Assembly (NCBI RefSeq): GCF_017654505.1
Contig: NC_054537.1
Coordinates: 73,316,618 to 73,380,617 of the forward strand
Reading direction: 5' to 3'
DNA: 64,000 nucleotides
Source of the DNA: Polyodon spathula
Lineage: Eukaryota; Chordata; Actinopteri; Acipenseriformes; Polyodontidae
Part shown: positions 22,132 to 33,307 of the stretch, one piece after another
How positions within the stretch are numbered: the stretch's first letter is position 1
Layout of the letters: each line of letters starts with the position of its first letter
Program-made: the position numbers and the translations under genes
Notes under the pieces: model-generated
What the model was told of the DNA's origin: nothing
Databases searched by the model: none
The model's input: only the letters and a program-made list of their open reading frames with translations

Positions 22132-24960
22132 TTAGTAGCTTATTGATCCCAGAATCTCATTAAGCAGCTTCTTGAAGGATCCCAGGGTGTCAGCTTCAAC
22201 AACATTACTGGGGAGTTGATTCCAGACCCTCACAATTCTCTGTGTAAAAAAGTGCCTCCTATTTTCTGTTCTGAATGCCCCTTTGTCTAATCTCCATTTG
22301 TGACCCCTGGTCCTTGTTTCTTTTTTCAAGCTGAAAAAGTCCCTTGGGTCGACACTGTCAATACCTTTTAGAATTTTGAATGCTTGAATTAGGTCACCAC
22401 GTAGTCTTCTTTGTTCAAGACTGAACAGATTCAATTCTTTTAGCCTGTCTGCATATGACATGCCTTTTAAGCCCGGAATAATTCTGGTCGCTCTTCTTTG
22501 CACTCTTTCTAGAGCAGCAATATCTTTTTTATAGCGAGGTGACCAGAATTGCACACAATATTCAAGATGAGGTCTTACTAGTGCATTGTACAGTTTTAAC
22601 ATTACTTCCCTTGATTTAAATTCAACACTTTTCACAATGTATCCGAGCATCTTGTTAGCCTTTTTTATAGCTTCCCCACATTGTCTAGATGAAGACATTT
22701 CTGAGTCAACAAAAACTCCTAGGTCTTTTTCATAGATTCCTTCTCTAATTTCAGTATCTCCCATATGATATTTATAATGCACATTTTTATTTCCTCCGTG
22801 CAGTACCTTACACTTTTCTCTATTCAATGTCATTTGCCATGTGTCTGCCCAGTTCTGAATCTTGTCTAGATCATTTTGAATGACCTTTGCTGCTGCAACA
22901 GTGTTTGCCACTCCTCCTACTTTTGTGTCGTCTGCAAATTTAACAAGTTTGCTTACTATACCAGAATCTAAATCATTAATGTAGATTAGGAATAGCAGAG
23001 GACCTAATACTGATCCCTGTGGTACACCACTGGTTACCACACTCCATTCTGAGGTTTTTCCTCTAATCAGTACTTTCTGTTTTCTACATGTTAACCACTC
23101 CCTAATCCATGTACATGCGTTTCCTTGAATCCCAACTGCATTCAGTTTGAGAATTAAACTTTTGTGCTGGACTTTGTCAAAAGCTTTCTGGAAATCTAAA
23201 TAAACCATGTCATATGCTTTGCAATTATCCATTATCGATGTTGCATCCTCAAAAAAATCAAGCAAGTTAGTTAGGCACGATCTCCCTTTCTTAAAACCAT
23301 GTTGACTGTCTCCCAGGACCCTGTTACCATATAGGTAATTTTCCATTTTGGATCTTATTATAGTTTCCATAAGTTTGCATATAATAGAAGTCAGGCTTAC
23401 TGGTCTGTAGTTACCTGGTTCAGTTTTGTTTCCCTTTTTGTGGATCGGTATTACGTTTGCAATTTTCCAGTCTGTCGGTACCACCCCTGTGTCAAGAGAC
23501 TGCTGCATGATCTTGGTTAGCGGTTTGTAAATTACTTCTTTCATTTCTTTGAGTACTACTGGGAGGATCTCATCCGGCCCAGGGGATTTGTTTATTTTAA
23601 GAGCTCCTAGTCCCTTTAACACTTCTGCCTCAGTTATGCTAAAGTTTATTTAAAACTGGATAGGAACTGGATGACATGTGGGGCATGTTGTCAGTATCTT
23701 CCTTTGTAAAAACTTGTGAAAAGTAATCGTTTAATATATTTGCTATTTTTTTTTTTCATCTACGATTTTGCCATTTGTATCTCTTAAACATTTAATCTCC
23801 TCTTTGAATGTTCGCTTGCTGTTGTAATATTGGAAAAACATTTTGGAATTGGTTTTAGCTCCCTTAGCAATGTTCATTTCTATTTCTCTCTTGGCCTTTC
23901 TAACTTCCTTTTTGACTTGCGTTTGCAGTTCTGTGTACTCTTTCTGCGTACTTTCTTTTTGGTCCTTTTTTAATGCTCTGTAAAGTGCCTTTTTTCGCTG
24001 AATATTTTTTTTTTAATTGATCTATTAAACCATTTTGGCAATTTAGTTTTACATTTAGATTTGTCTACTTTAGGGATGTAATTGTTTTGCGCCTCTAGTA
24101 CTACATTTTTGAAGAACAACCATCCTTCTTCTGTGGGTGTTTTCTCTATTTTACTCCAATCTACTTTTGTTAGTCTCTGTTTCATACCTTCATAGTTTGC
24201 TTTTCTAAAATTGTAAACCTTAGCTTTAGTCATTACTTTTGGGGTTTTAAAAAACACTTCAAATGAGACCATGTTGTGGTCTGAGTTTGCCAGTGGTTCT
24301 CTGACCTCTGTTTTAGTTATTCTATCTTCGTTATTTGAAAAGACTAAATCAAGGCATGCCTCCCCTCTAGTCGGTGCCTTGACAAATTGTGTTAGGAAGC
24401 AGTCATTTGTCATTTCCACCATTTCTATTTCATCCTTCGTGCTACCCACCGGGTTTTCCCATTTTATTTGGGGGAAGTTGAAATCCCCCATTAGTATGGC
24501 TTCTCCTTTGCTACATGCATTTCTAATGTCATTGTATAACAGATTATTGTGCTCACCATCTGAATCTGGCGGTCTATAGCATGCTCCTATTATTATGCCT
24601 TTTGAATTTTTGTCCGTTATTCTGACCCATATTGATTCGGTTTTATTTTCTTTGTCCAGGTTTAACACCTGGGCTTCAAGACTGTTTCTTATGTATAGCG
24701 CTACCCCTCCTCCTCTTCTGTCCTGCCTGTCTTTCCTATACAGTGTATACCCACAAATATTATATTCGTCGCCATCACTCTCAGACAACCACGTTTCTGT
24801 AACACCTATCACATCATAGTTACCTGTTAGTGCAGTAGCTTCAAGTTCTAGAATTTTGTTTCTGATACTTCTAGCATTTAGATAAATACATTTAATGGTT
24901 GTCTTACCTGAGTTGTTGTTCTTGTTTTGATGCGGTCTCCCTTCTGTTTTTTTGTTGATT
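22132..24960 (-). pseudogene. CR1 ORF2: AP endonuclease and reverse transcriptase
   Basis: ORF2 nicks target DNA and copies the element RNA there. The frame appears to open upstream, overlapping the end of ORF1 (LNARSIRNKILELEA near 24880-24840). The endonuclease has TETWLSE, RRGGGVALYIR, YRPPDSD, LMGDFNFP and SDHNMVSFEV. The frame breaks near 23970-24010 at a homopolymer and again near 23630-23760. The RT frame 23622-22132 is intact for 496 residues: NKSPGPDEILP, NYRPVSLTS, the motif A Asp in VYLDFQKAFDKV, SGVPQGSVLGP, and the catalytic FADD of motif C. The C-terminus runs to the normal stop (GSISY). Domains are complete; only the join between endonuclease and RT is broken. Confidence 0.9.
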
Positions 24961-24976
24961 TCTCCCCCCTTCCTTT

Positions 24977-25925
24977 CTAGTTTAAATGCTTCTGAACCTG
25001 CTCGAGGATCTTTTCTCCAAGTAGACTGGTTCCCTTGTTATTTAAGTGCAGTCCATCCCGTCTATACAGATAGTCCTCATTGTAGAATGTGGTCCAATGA
25101 TCAAGATAGGTGAAGCCTTCCCGTGTGCACCACATCTTCAGCCATGCGTTTTGATTAATTATTTCCAGCTGTCCATATGGTCCTTTGCAAGGTGCCGGTA
25201 GTATACCAGAAAATACCACAGTTTTGGTTTTCTCTTGTAATTTCCTTCCTAGCTCTCTGAATTTGTTTTGCAGGGATTTTGGTCCGTCTCTTCCAATGTT
25301 GTTTGTACCGATGTGGACGACTACTACCGGGTTCATCTCCTGTTCGTTCTAGGAGCCTGTTCACGTTCTCACTAATGTGCTTGACCGAGGCTCCCGGAAG
25401 GCAGCACACTGTTGTAGTAAGGGGGTCCAAACTGCGAATTGAACTTGCTGTGTTTCTCAATATGGAGTCCCCAACAATCATGACCTCCCTTCTTTTTGCT
25501 GTCTGGTCACCACTGTCAATGGGGTCCTGGATGTTGTTCCTTTCATTCTCTTGTTGTTGGCTCTGCTCATCAAAATTCTGAAGTGACTCAAATTTGTTGG
25601 TTATTTCGATTTCTGGTGGTTGTGTTTGACGAAGTTTCTTTTTTTCCCTGCTTCTGCCTACCTGAACCCAACTGTTCTGACCTTCTATCTCCCTGGTGGC
25701 TTTCAGTCTGTTAGGGGTGATGCAGACTTCCATGAATTGTGGGTGTGCCAGTTCCTCAAGATCCTGTTGCTGTCTCACTTCTTCCAGCTCCATTTCTAGC
25801 ATACTTACTAGTTTATGCAAATCCTGGATAGCGCGGCACTTTACGCACACTTGGTTTAGCTCCGCTGGGTTTTCTCGGATTTCCCACATTAAGCAGGTGT
25901 CACAGATTACTGGCTTGAAGACCAT
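24977..25925 (-). pseudogene. CR1 ORF1 with SGNH esterase domain, one frameshift
   Basis: The N-terminus (25925 down) has two CX2C pairs (CDTCLM, CVKCRA), resembling a zinc-binding motif. A coiled-coil stretch follows (LHKLVSMLEMELEEVRQQQD). After a polar linker comes an SGNH/GDSL-type hydrolase fold: block I VGDSILR with the nucleophile Ser, the HIGTNN Asn block, and the DGLHLNNKG block with the Asp-His pair. A single-base frameshift near 25330-25345 separates block I from the rest (24977-25336). Esterase ORF1 proteins are known in CR1-group LINEs; their role in retrotransposition is thought to involve RNP or membrane binding. Apart from the frameshift the protein looks whole. Confidence 0.85.
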
Positions 25926-25991
25926 GTTGAAGGTTTTTTTTTTTTTTTTTTTGAAGTTTGGTTTCTTTTGTAGCCGTCAACCTGCTTTCAA

Positions 25992-26363
25992 ACTGCTTCT
26001 AAACTGCTCTGTACTTTTCCACGCCTCTACTTCGCCCACTCTCTGTCGCTTCCACTCGCTGTCGCTGGGAAGACTGCCTCGTTCTGCTGTGCTGTTGGCT
26101 CCTCCCCTCGCCCGTGTCTCAGAACGGCGCTGAATTTGAATCAGCTGCTCCGAGTTTCAGCTTGTTTGTTATCAGAAAAACACACACGGCTGTTTGACTT
26201 TGAGCTGCTGCTGTGTTTCCCCAATGTCCTGTGTTTTCTGATTAAAGCAATTCAAGATGCAATTTCTCCTTACTGCTTCTAAACTGCTCTGTACTTTTCC
26301 ACGCCTGTACTTCTCCCACTCGCTGTCGCTTCCACTCGCTGTCGCTGGGAAGACTGCCTCGTT
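25992..26363. repeat. Duplicated 92-bp block in CR1 5' UTR, 280-bp period
   Basis: The segment 25992-26083 recurs at 26272-26363 with about four differences. This gives a 280-base direct repeat at the 5' end of the element, separated by 188 unique bases that include GC-richer sequence. It probably represents duplicated promoter units, since LINE 5' UTRs carry internal promoters. Confidence 0.85.
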
Positions 26364-26370
26364 TAAACAT

Positions 26371-26706
26371 GTGTACAATGTGGCCATCTCCAAATTAATG
26401 AAGTGATTACCAATTTGGAGATGGTCACATATATAAAGAGCGGATCAGTCGCTCATCATGGTGGGGTTGTTCAGAGAGAAGGAACTTAAAAAGTAAGAAC
26501 TAAAAAGAAATAACAATTGCTACTCGTCCAAGCCGTATTGTACCTGTTTATTTTGGCCATTGTGCCATTTTGTTTGTAAAAGCTTTGTTTTGTTTAAACA
26601 TTTTATTTATGATTAATAAACAAAGAATGCATTTGCAACTCACCCGTAGTATCTTGTGTGTGTCAACTTCCTGGTCCATGGTGTCACCACTCAACCATCC
26701 TGTCAC
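26371..26706 (+). mobile_element. Possible solo LTR
   Basis: Starts TGTGTACAATG and ends CTGTCACA, with a TATA-like ATATATAAAGAG at 26431-26442 and an AATAAA signal near 26612. The layout suggests U3, R and U5. A 19-base inverted repeat (arms 26378-26396 and 26412-26430) lies in the putative U3. No internal region or clear target duplication is present. Abuts the 5' end of CR1 copy 2. Confidence 0.35.
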
Positions 26707-28929
26707 AAAGCATAACAACTAAGAAAATGAAATTCAAAGCTTCTCTTCAAAAGAAGGTTATGAGCTATGGCCAGTCCAAACCTGATTAAAATAATCTATG
26801 TCAACACTCTATGTTCAGCTAAATCAACTCCGAAAACCACATCCAAATGCCAAATGGTTTAATAACACAACCTTCAACTCTCTGGTATTCAAACACTTTC
26901 AAAGAGTTTCTAGATGTAAATAAGGCACGACAGCCAACAGTGCTCTCTACAATGTCAAATATATATTATTTACACATAATCTAACTCCTTAATGCCAGTG
27001 GTGAGTTGACCACCTGCTAACATGACCTTTTTTTGTAATGGGAGGCTTAATATGCAAGTATTAGGACCCTGTCTTAACAAATCCTATGTGCAACACAGAA
27101 AGGGAGCATGTGGCTCAGGTGGGGTCCTAAGAATGTGCCTTTTGAACAAAAAGTGAACTTACCAGTGTTAACAGAGACATTTATCTAAAACTTAACAGTT
27201 TCACCTGAAAAGGTTTTCATTAGAGACAATTAAAAAGACCAGAAGGCAAGGTGGACTGTCTTTTGTAGGGGGTGTCTGTTGTTGTGTTTACACCAGTCTG
27301 CTCAGCATTTTGGTCCACATAACAGAGGGGATGGACCAAGACTGAATGCAAAGTGCTATTATGCTTGCAGGCCTGACTTTTCTTGGTTTTGTTTTTCTTT
27401 GTCATCAGATAAGTGACAGTTGTTATTGTCTTTTATGGTTGGTGTATTGGGGGTAGTTGGGTTACTTCCAGATCTCTCCCATTGTCTTTTTTCCATCCAA
27501 TTTTCTTCCGCACTGTGTAATATATCCAGGCTACTGCATTTCTACCAGTTGTATTCCTTTTTATATTGTTTGAGAGGCCTAGTGGGAGATAAAAGGTCAT
27601 CTCTATATGTATAGCATTAATGTCTTGTTCAGTATAGACCACAACATGTTAGAAATCACCATCTAGTCAGCAAATAATAAAGCTTTAGAATTGTGAATGT
27701 ATGCATTGGCACTGTACTTTGAAAGAAATATGCTAATACTGAATCAGCTGAAATTAAAATACAACTAATGTACCTTGTGTGTTGAATACAAAAACAGTTT
27801 ATTTCTTTATCCAATCTCAATGATGGATGATGTAGTAATGGAATCCCTGAAGTCCAGTAATGTATAGCAACTACTAGTATATGAAACAAATTACATTTAC
27901 AATAGCTACAAACTGTTGCTCTGGAGTTAAACATTCAGGTGATGGGAGGTAGGGTTCTTCATAGCTCTTCACACACACGAAGATTGCCTATCTGATTAGT
28001 GGTACTGCTTAGGAAAGACCTTTTACTAATAACAGTAGTGTATGACTGTACACAGAATCCTGCCTGTTTTTATTTTTTATTTTTATTTTTTGTTTCAGTT
28101 ATTTTAACCCTGTTTTGCTACCATTTATGTTCCAACTCCCACCATAGCAATCTGTACTAAAGCTCAGGAGAACTGAAGGCAAATTGCTTCTTTAGATCCA
28201 TGAACAACAAATAAACAACAAAACAGAATCTCCACTTATGACCTTTAGAAAGGAAAGAGAGAAAGAGAAAGGAAAGAGGGTTGGCACAAAAACAAATCAA
28301 AACAAAACAAACAAACAAACAAGTAAGCTGAGCAGCATCATAACAGCTAAATGGGTCTGTGGCAAAACTCCCTTTAGAAATCTGTATTAATTCAATGATT
28401 TAAATTATGTATATATTTCTATTAACAACCAATTTATGGTGTCTGTTTATTTTTAAAAATGCAATATTTTATCTTGGTTTGTCTAACTGTTAGGTTTAAA
28501 ACCCATGATTATAACACCCGTTGAAATCCCAGGACACCAACCTCAAAACCAGGACAGGACTCCTCTACACAATGGCAGGTGGCCAGAAAACTGCACTACC
28601 CATAGGTTAGGGTGGACAGAAGACAAAGCCCAGCTCAGAGAAAGCTGTAGAGCAAAACAGATCAACAGAATCCATTAAAATGTTTACTTTATTGCATTTT
28701 CCCCCTGAAAAAATGTATTGTATATGCAAAATAATTATATGCCATATATAGATAATAAAAAACTGACATAACAAGATGGTTGGCATCTATTAACCCCCTC
28801 CTTTTTTTGTTCAAATATTGTTGCATACTTTCTCACATTTTTATACAAAGGGCATCCTTTGGGAATGTATATTGTGCTCACATAAAGCACCAGTTAACTT
28901 TTTCATTTTCTTTTTAAAAACATAGAAAA
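26707..28929. other. No gene recognised
   Basis: AT-rich intergenic sequence with a GA-rich patch near 28250-28280 and an (AAAC)n patch near 28295-28322. Only chance ORFs. Confidence 0.4.
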
Positions 28930-29335
28930 AATCCACTCAAAAGTCAACGCATGCATAGATGGAAATCAAGATCGACTACAGCGCTAAATTGCTTAAATGT
29001 GCTGCACCAGTGCACAAAATGGGCTACTGGTAACAGAGATTAATAGACTAATCTGAAAAATAGCGCCTTTCCTCCAAATGGGCTACCTCAGTTGAACAAT
29101 AGGTAGGTCGGTTGGAGAGACGAAATCAAAAAAATGTTTATACACATATCCATTAATCAAAAAAGTGCAGGGCACAGATTGGTGGAAACAAGTAGAAAGA
29201 TAGCATGCCCGTACACTTATGAAGCTCCACAATTTTTATTAATTTAAATTAAATCCACCATGCCATCAGGTAAAATCAACATTTCGATCTACAAAAGATC
29301 TTCATCAGGAAGAAATGACAATTCAAAATGGCCTA
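28930..29335. repeat. Possible Penelope-like element terminal fragment
   Basis: The block AAAATCAACATTTCGATCT, followed about ten bases later by AAAGATCTTCATCAGG (near 29272-29310), resembles a phrase I associate with Penelope/Neptune-type termini in fish and frogs. No RT or GIY-YIG frame is present. Weak assignment. Confidence 0.3.
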
Positions 29336-29409
29336 ACCTGTGTTTAAAACGTACAGGTTTTAACCAACAAAAGCCTGGGCAGCTCATCTGCAGAGGCAGA
29401 AGTGTTGTT

Positions 29410-30190
29410 AGACCCCGTTCATACTTGCGGTTTAGGCCAGCCCAGTTTAGGCCAGCCCTTATCTCATGTGTGACCGATTGAAAAATGAAAAGGCGGCCCT
29501 GGGCCGGGTGAAATTTAGACCAGCTTTTTGATGCAGCCTAAAGTACCAATGCCACCTCAGGGCCGGCCTATCTGCATGTGTGAACCCAACGCAGGCCCTG
29601 GGTCCATTTATTCAGCGCTTGTCAGATGCGTCAGGTCCAATTTATTTTCACACGCACTGTTTTAATTATTTTTTTTCAGAGTAAAACAGGTTTAAAAGTC
29701 ACCGAATCACAAAAGTACACTCACTACTGTATCTCCAGCCAAGCCCCACCCCTTGTTCGCTGTATTTTTTACATACCTCTCTATAGACGTGCATACTGAT
29801 AAATCCTCTCTTGACAACTCGTTTTATCACCAAACTCCTCAATAATGCGATCAAAGTCATTATTTTATTAATATAACATCTCAAAAAGCTTTGCAAATGT
29901 CTGTGATATTCTTTGAGTGCTGGATGCAGAAGCAGCTATCTCTTTTATGTCTGTACTACCTATCTCTGTGGTGCAAGGGGCTATCAGATACATCCTTTTG
30001 ACTGGAGCTCAGAGAAAAACCTGCAAGTTTTTCTGAGAACTCTCAGAAATACTGAGCAGCAGGCCAGAGATAAACCCACCAATGATCTTGGATTCTGTGG
30101 GACCTACAGAGATCTCCAGCCTGGAAAATAGCAATGGGGAATGCACTGAATACACAGAAACTTTTGACGATGATCATGGGTCAGTCATGA
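29410..30190. other. Unassigned GGCC-rich segment and short frame
   Basis: Between 29420 and 29605, variants of TTTAGGCCAGCCC, GGCCCTGGGCCGG and CATGTGTGA recur, as in the end of a DNA transposon. Downstream, 29913-30131 is a 72-codon frame with NLQVFLRTLRNTEQQARDKP, followed at 30192 by a GGTAAGT donor-like site. Neither could be matched to a family. Confidence 0.25.
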
Positions 30191-30240
30191 ATGGTAAGTA
30201 TTTCTTCATTGTATAGCTTTCATTAAAACGATAAAACTTA

Positions 30241-30257
30241 CTATATATATATATATA

Positions 30258-30335
<78 letters not shown>
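30241..30335. repeat. (TA)n(CA)n compound microsatellite
   Basis: About 35 TA units passing into about 11 CA units. Confidence 0.95.
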
Positions 30336-30336
<1 letters not shown>

Positions 30337-30339
30337 TTT

Positions 30340-31490
30340 CAGATTGTAGCTAAGATTGTAAATCTCAATATTGATAAATAATGCATATAACGTTGCATAT
30401 TCAGTCACCATTAATATAATAATCTGTATTGTGATTAATGTAGACATTTTTGTTTGCTGCATTTACGCATGATACAACACAATTGCTTCTTTCCACAGTA
30501 ACCGACTGCACTGTCAACACACGCCTTTGTTGTATCGTACATTGTTGCAAAAAATAAGATGGCCATATTTACGTTTGCAAATTTCCCAGCTCACTCTCTT
30601 ATGTTGATTTCCGGGAATGCGATGTTTACGTCACTGTTTACATTCCCGACAAGCACTTCGCAGCAATTTAGGGTTCCTTTTCAGCCACATATCTGAATGC
30701 ACTTAGTCGCCCTATATTTGAAATCAGACTTATTTGTGGAGCTGGCAGCTTAACTTTTAGAGCCTGCACAGTTGTTCTGCTGCTTCATAAATCACATCTT
30801 AATATCACATACTTCATTTACAAATGAGCCCCACCTACAATTTATCCATGCATATAATTAAGGCTTGACAAGCCTTAAAATGTATGGCAAATGAGCAGTG
30901 CAGCACATTGCACCACGGAGTGAATTTGGCCGTGCTAACACGGCAGAACTTGCCAGATGTGTCACATATGGGACAATTTTAAGGCCGGTGTATACTGTTG
31001 TCACAAAAGCTTGACACCCTCATAATGTATAAATCAGACGATGAAAATGCACCTTGAACATGTTATAAAACCCCACGGCTCTCTAGCTTTACGCCGAAGG
31101 CAATTCATTCTAACCTTCATAATGTTGAGTGTTTTGTGCTGCTAAATACTGTAAACATGTTGGTCTTTAAGCTATAAACACAACCTATATGATTAGCAAA
31201 AATATTATTTCAGTCACACCACAGTATAGTTTTATTGGCTCCTGTGCTTCTAGATACTTTAATGCATTTGCCAAGATTATATTTAGGCACTCACAGTTAT
31301 TGGATTCATCAGTAAGGAAGCTCCACTTCAGGGTAAACTCTGGACATCAAGCTTTTAAAAACAGTAGGGAAGAAAAACATTGAAAAGTTAAACAACATTT
31401 TAAATATTTTAAGATTTTCATTACATGAGAGTAGGTGTTAAAACTTCATGCTGATATTGAACTCAGCTCTTGCCAAGATAAACACCAACT
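30340..31490. other. No feature recognised
   Basis: Non-coding sequence without recognised repeats. Confidence 0.4.
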
Positions 31491-31494
31491 AAGT

Positions 31495-31880
31495 CTTGAT
31501 TGTGTTAATGTTTTGTATTGTTGTGTCTGTCCGTGTAACTGTCTGTTTTTGTATTCAGCACTAGACAGTTAACGTACATCTCCGGAGCTGTCGAAAGGAG
31601 AGCACTATCCAGAGCACCACTGCACTGAGCACCTGCACGTTTTCGATCACCCAGGACTGGTGACCGTACCGTTGTTTTTGTTCAGGACTGTGCCCTTGGT
31701 TTCATTATCCCCGTGCTTTACACATTGTTGTGTATTGCCGGGGATTTATTATTTTTGACGGTCGCCAGACCTGGAAAAGAGCAATAAAGCACTTATTCAC
31801 TGAATCACTGTTGTCTGTTCATCACTCCTGCACCGCATCACCGCGACATCTGTTCCCCTTACCAACCACTTTGCCACAGT
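31495..31880 (+). mobile_element. Possible LTR remnant
   Basis: Begins TGTGTTAATG, carries AATAAAGCAC near 31782 and ends in ACTTTGCCACA. The order suggests a solo LTR of a Gypsy-like element, but no partner LTR or target duplication is seen. Confidence 0.35.
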
Positions 31881-32039
31881 CATATATTGCTGGAATTGGT
31901 GGCAACCTGTTGGTCAAGCTGCACTTGTCTTACAATGCTAAGGCCAAACATTGCAACACCTGGTCATGATGCTAAGTAAACCGTCCTTGGCCCACCTTAT
32001 ATCCTGTCAATAGGTCTTAATGTAGTTGGCAATGAACAC

Positions 32040-33136
32040 AAAGGCTACCACAGATCCTCTCCTACCAATAGATTAAGGTTCTGTGGTGATGGGAGAACAT
32101 CATATGTTGATCTGATGAGGAAACTAATCCTGCTGTGTTTCACTGTCCCTAGATCTCGCCAGCCGATCTCACGTTGTTCCACACTGTCCCATCTTGTCCA
32201 TTCTCCCGGCTTGGCTTGGGAAACTGCCTTTACGCACCTCATCCTCTCCTCCTGCTTTTGCACCTCATTGACTACCAGCTTTCTCCATTGAGCTGGAGCC
32301 GCTTTGTGCCATGTGTGACGAGCTGAACTGAGACCAAGGCCTCCTCTTTCATGCTGTACTTGCCTCATAATATCACTGATACAAAGGGCAGCCTTTGCAT
32401 CTTCCATAGCTTCCTTTGCTGCCCACTTTCTTCTGGTGTTCAACACAGGTGCTGCCTCCCTCACACTTTTGTTGTGCGACTCTACAAACTGTTATTTCCA
32501 ATCAAACCTTGGGGCACTTAAACTCCTCGGTTAGAGCTGAGACTGGTAGCTGCCGTATCCCTGAGACAGCGTGGAACTCCTAGCCATTTCCTGATGTAAG
32601 ATCTTATTAACGCTTCCAGCTTCTCTACTGTTGTCAAGGAAACCTCATACTCAGTGAGTGGCCACACTGTGGACCAAACTGAAAGCACCAGAGTTTAAGT
32701 TTGCCTGGTAAAGCGCTGCTGTCTATGCTCTTCAATCCTTGCACTTCTTGTTGTCTCACTTCTCCCACATGAACTGTGTCCTTTAGGTCCCCATCATACC
32801 ATCTCCCAAGACTTTTTACAGGCATCTCAGACACTGCTGGGATTGCCTCACCGTTAATGTAGAACCGCTTATCCACTACTTCACCTTTAATTATAGAGAT
32901 GCTCCTTGATTTAGTGGGCTTGAATTGCATTTGCGCCCATTCAATGTTATTGCTTAGTTTGCCCAATAACTGATTAGTGCAGGCTACTGTTGTTGTCATG
33001 ATTGTCATGTATGCTCTAATTGGTGGTAGTCACATTCCAAAAGCCAAGTGTTCTCCTCCCAGTGCTCATTTTGACGCCTTAATAATTGCTTCCATTGCCA
33101 TGGTAAAAGCCAGTGGAGAAATGATGCATCCTGCCA
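32040..33136 (-). pseudogene. Non-LTR retrotransposon pol C-terminal remnant (not CR1)
   Basis: Minus-strand fragments match the RT palm end and downstream region of a fish LINE. They run MAGCIISPLAFTMAMEAIIK (near 33133-33075), a degenerate catalytic block where the usual YMDD reads YMTI (near 33010), FKPTKSRSISIIKGEVVDKRF, VKSLGRWYDGDLKDT, then WHKAAPAQWRKLVVNEVQ and the terminal ISFLIRSTYDVLPSPQNL. Loss of the catalytic Asp pair and several stops make it inactive. 5' and 3' ends are missing. The clade was not determined. Confidence 0.7.
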
Positions 33137-33307
33137 TTAAATAACAATTACTTTATTAGTTGACCTTGTCTATACTTTTATACAATAGGTGGTAAAGCCT
33201 CAAGTAGTTCATAAAAATAATTTGAGGCAAGAGTAGCAGTTAGGTAAAATGTTCTTCATTCATTTATTAGCTTTTTGTCCTGTCAATTGATTTGTAAACA
33301 CCATTGG

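Larger units (their letters stand above)
22057..26363 (-). mobile_element. CR1-type LINE copy 2, nearly full length
   Basis: Read on the minus strand: 5' UTR (26363-25926), ORF1 (25925-24977), ORF2 with endonuclease and reverse transcriptase (about 24990-22132), a 3' UTR of under 100 bases, and a tail of three TTCTTATG units at 22080-22057. The octamer tail and the esterase-bearing ORF1 are CR1-group traits. Total length is about 4.3 kb. Few lesions are present: one frameshift in ORF1 and breaks between the endonuclease and RT parts. No target duplication was seen, as usual for CR1. It is very similar to the copy at 54.1 kb, so both are fairly recent. Confidence 0.92.

Noticed and set aside
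25279..26133. Plus-strand ORFs across the CR1 ORF1 and 5' UTR
   Set aside because: Antisense shadows of the LINE protein, with poly-Phe from a T-run.
30241..30462. 73-codon minus-strand ORF
   Set aside because: Translation of (TA)n(CA)n microsatellite into Tyr-Ile and Val-Cys repeats.
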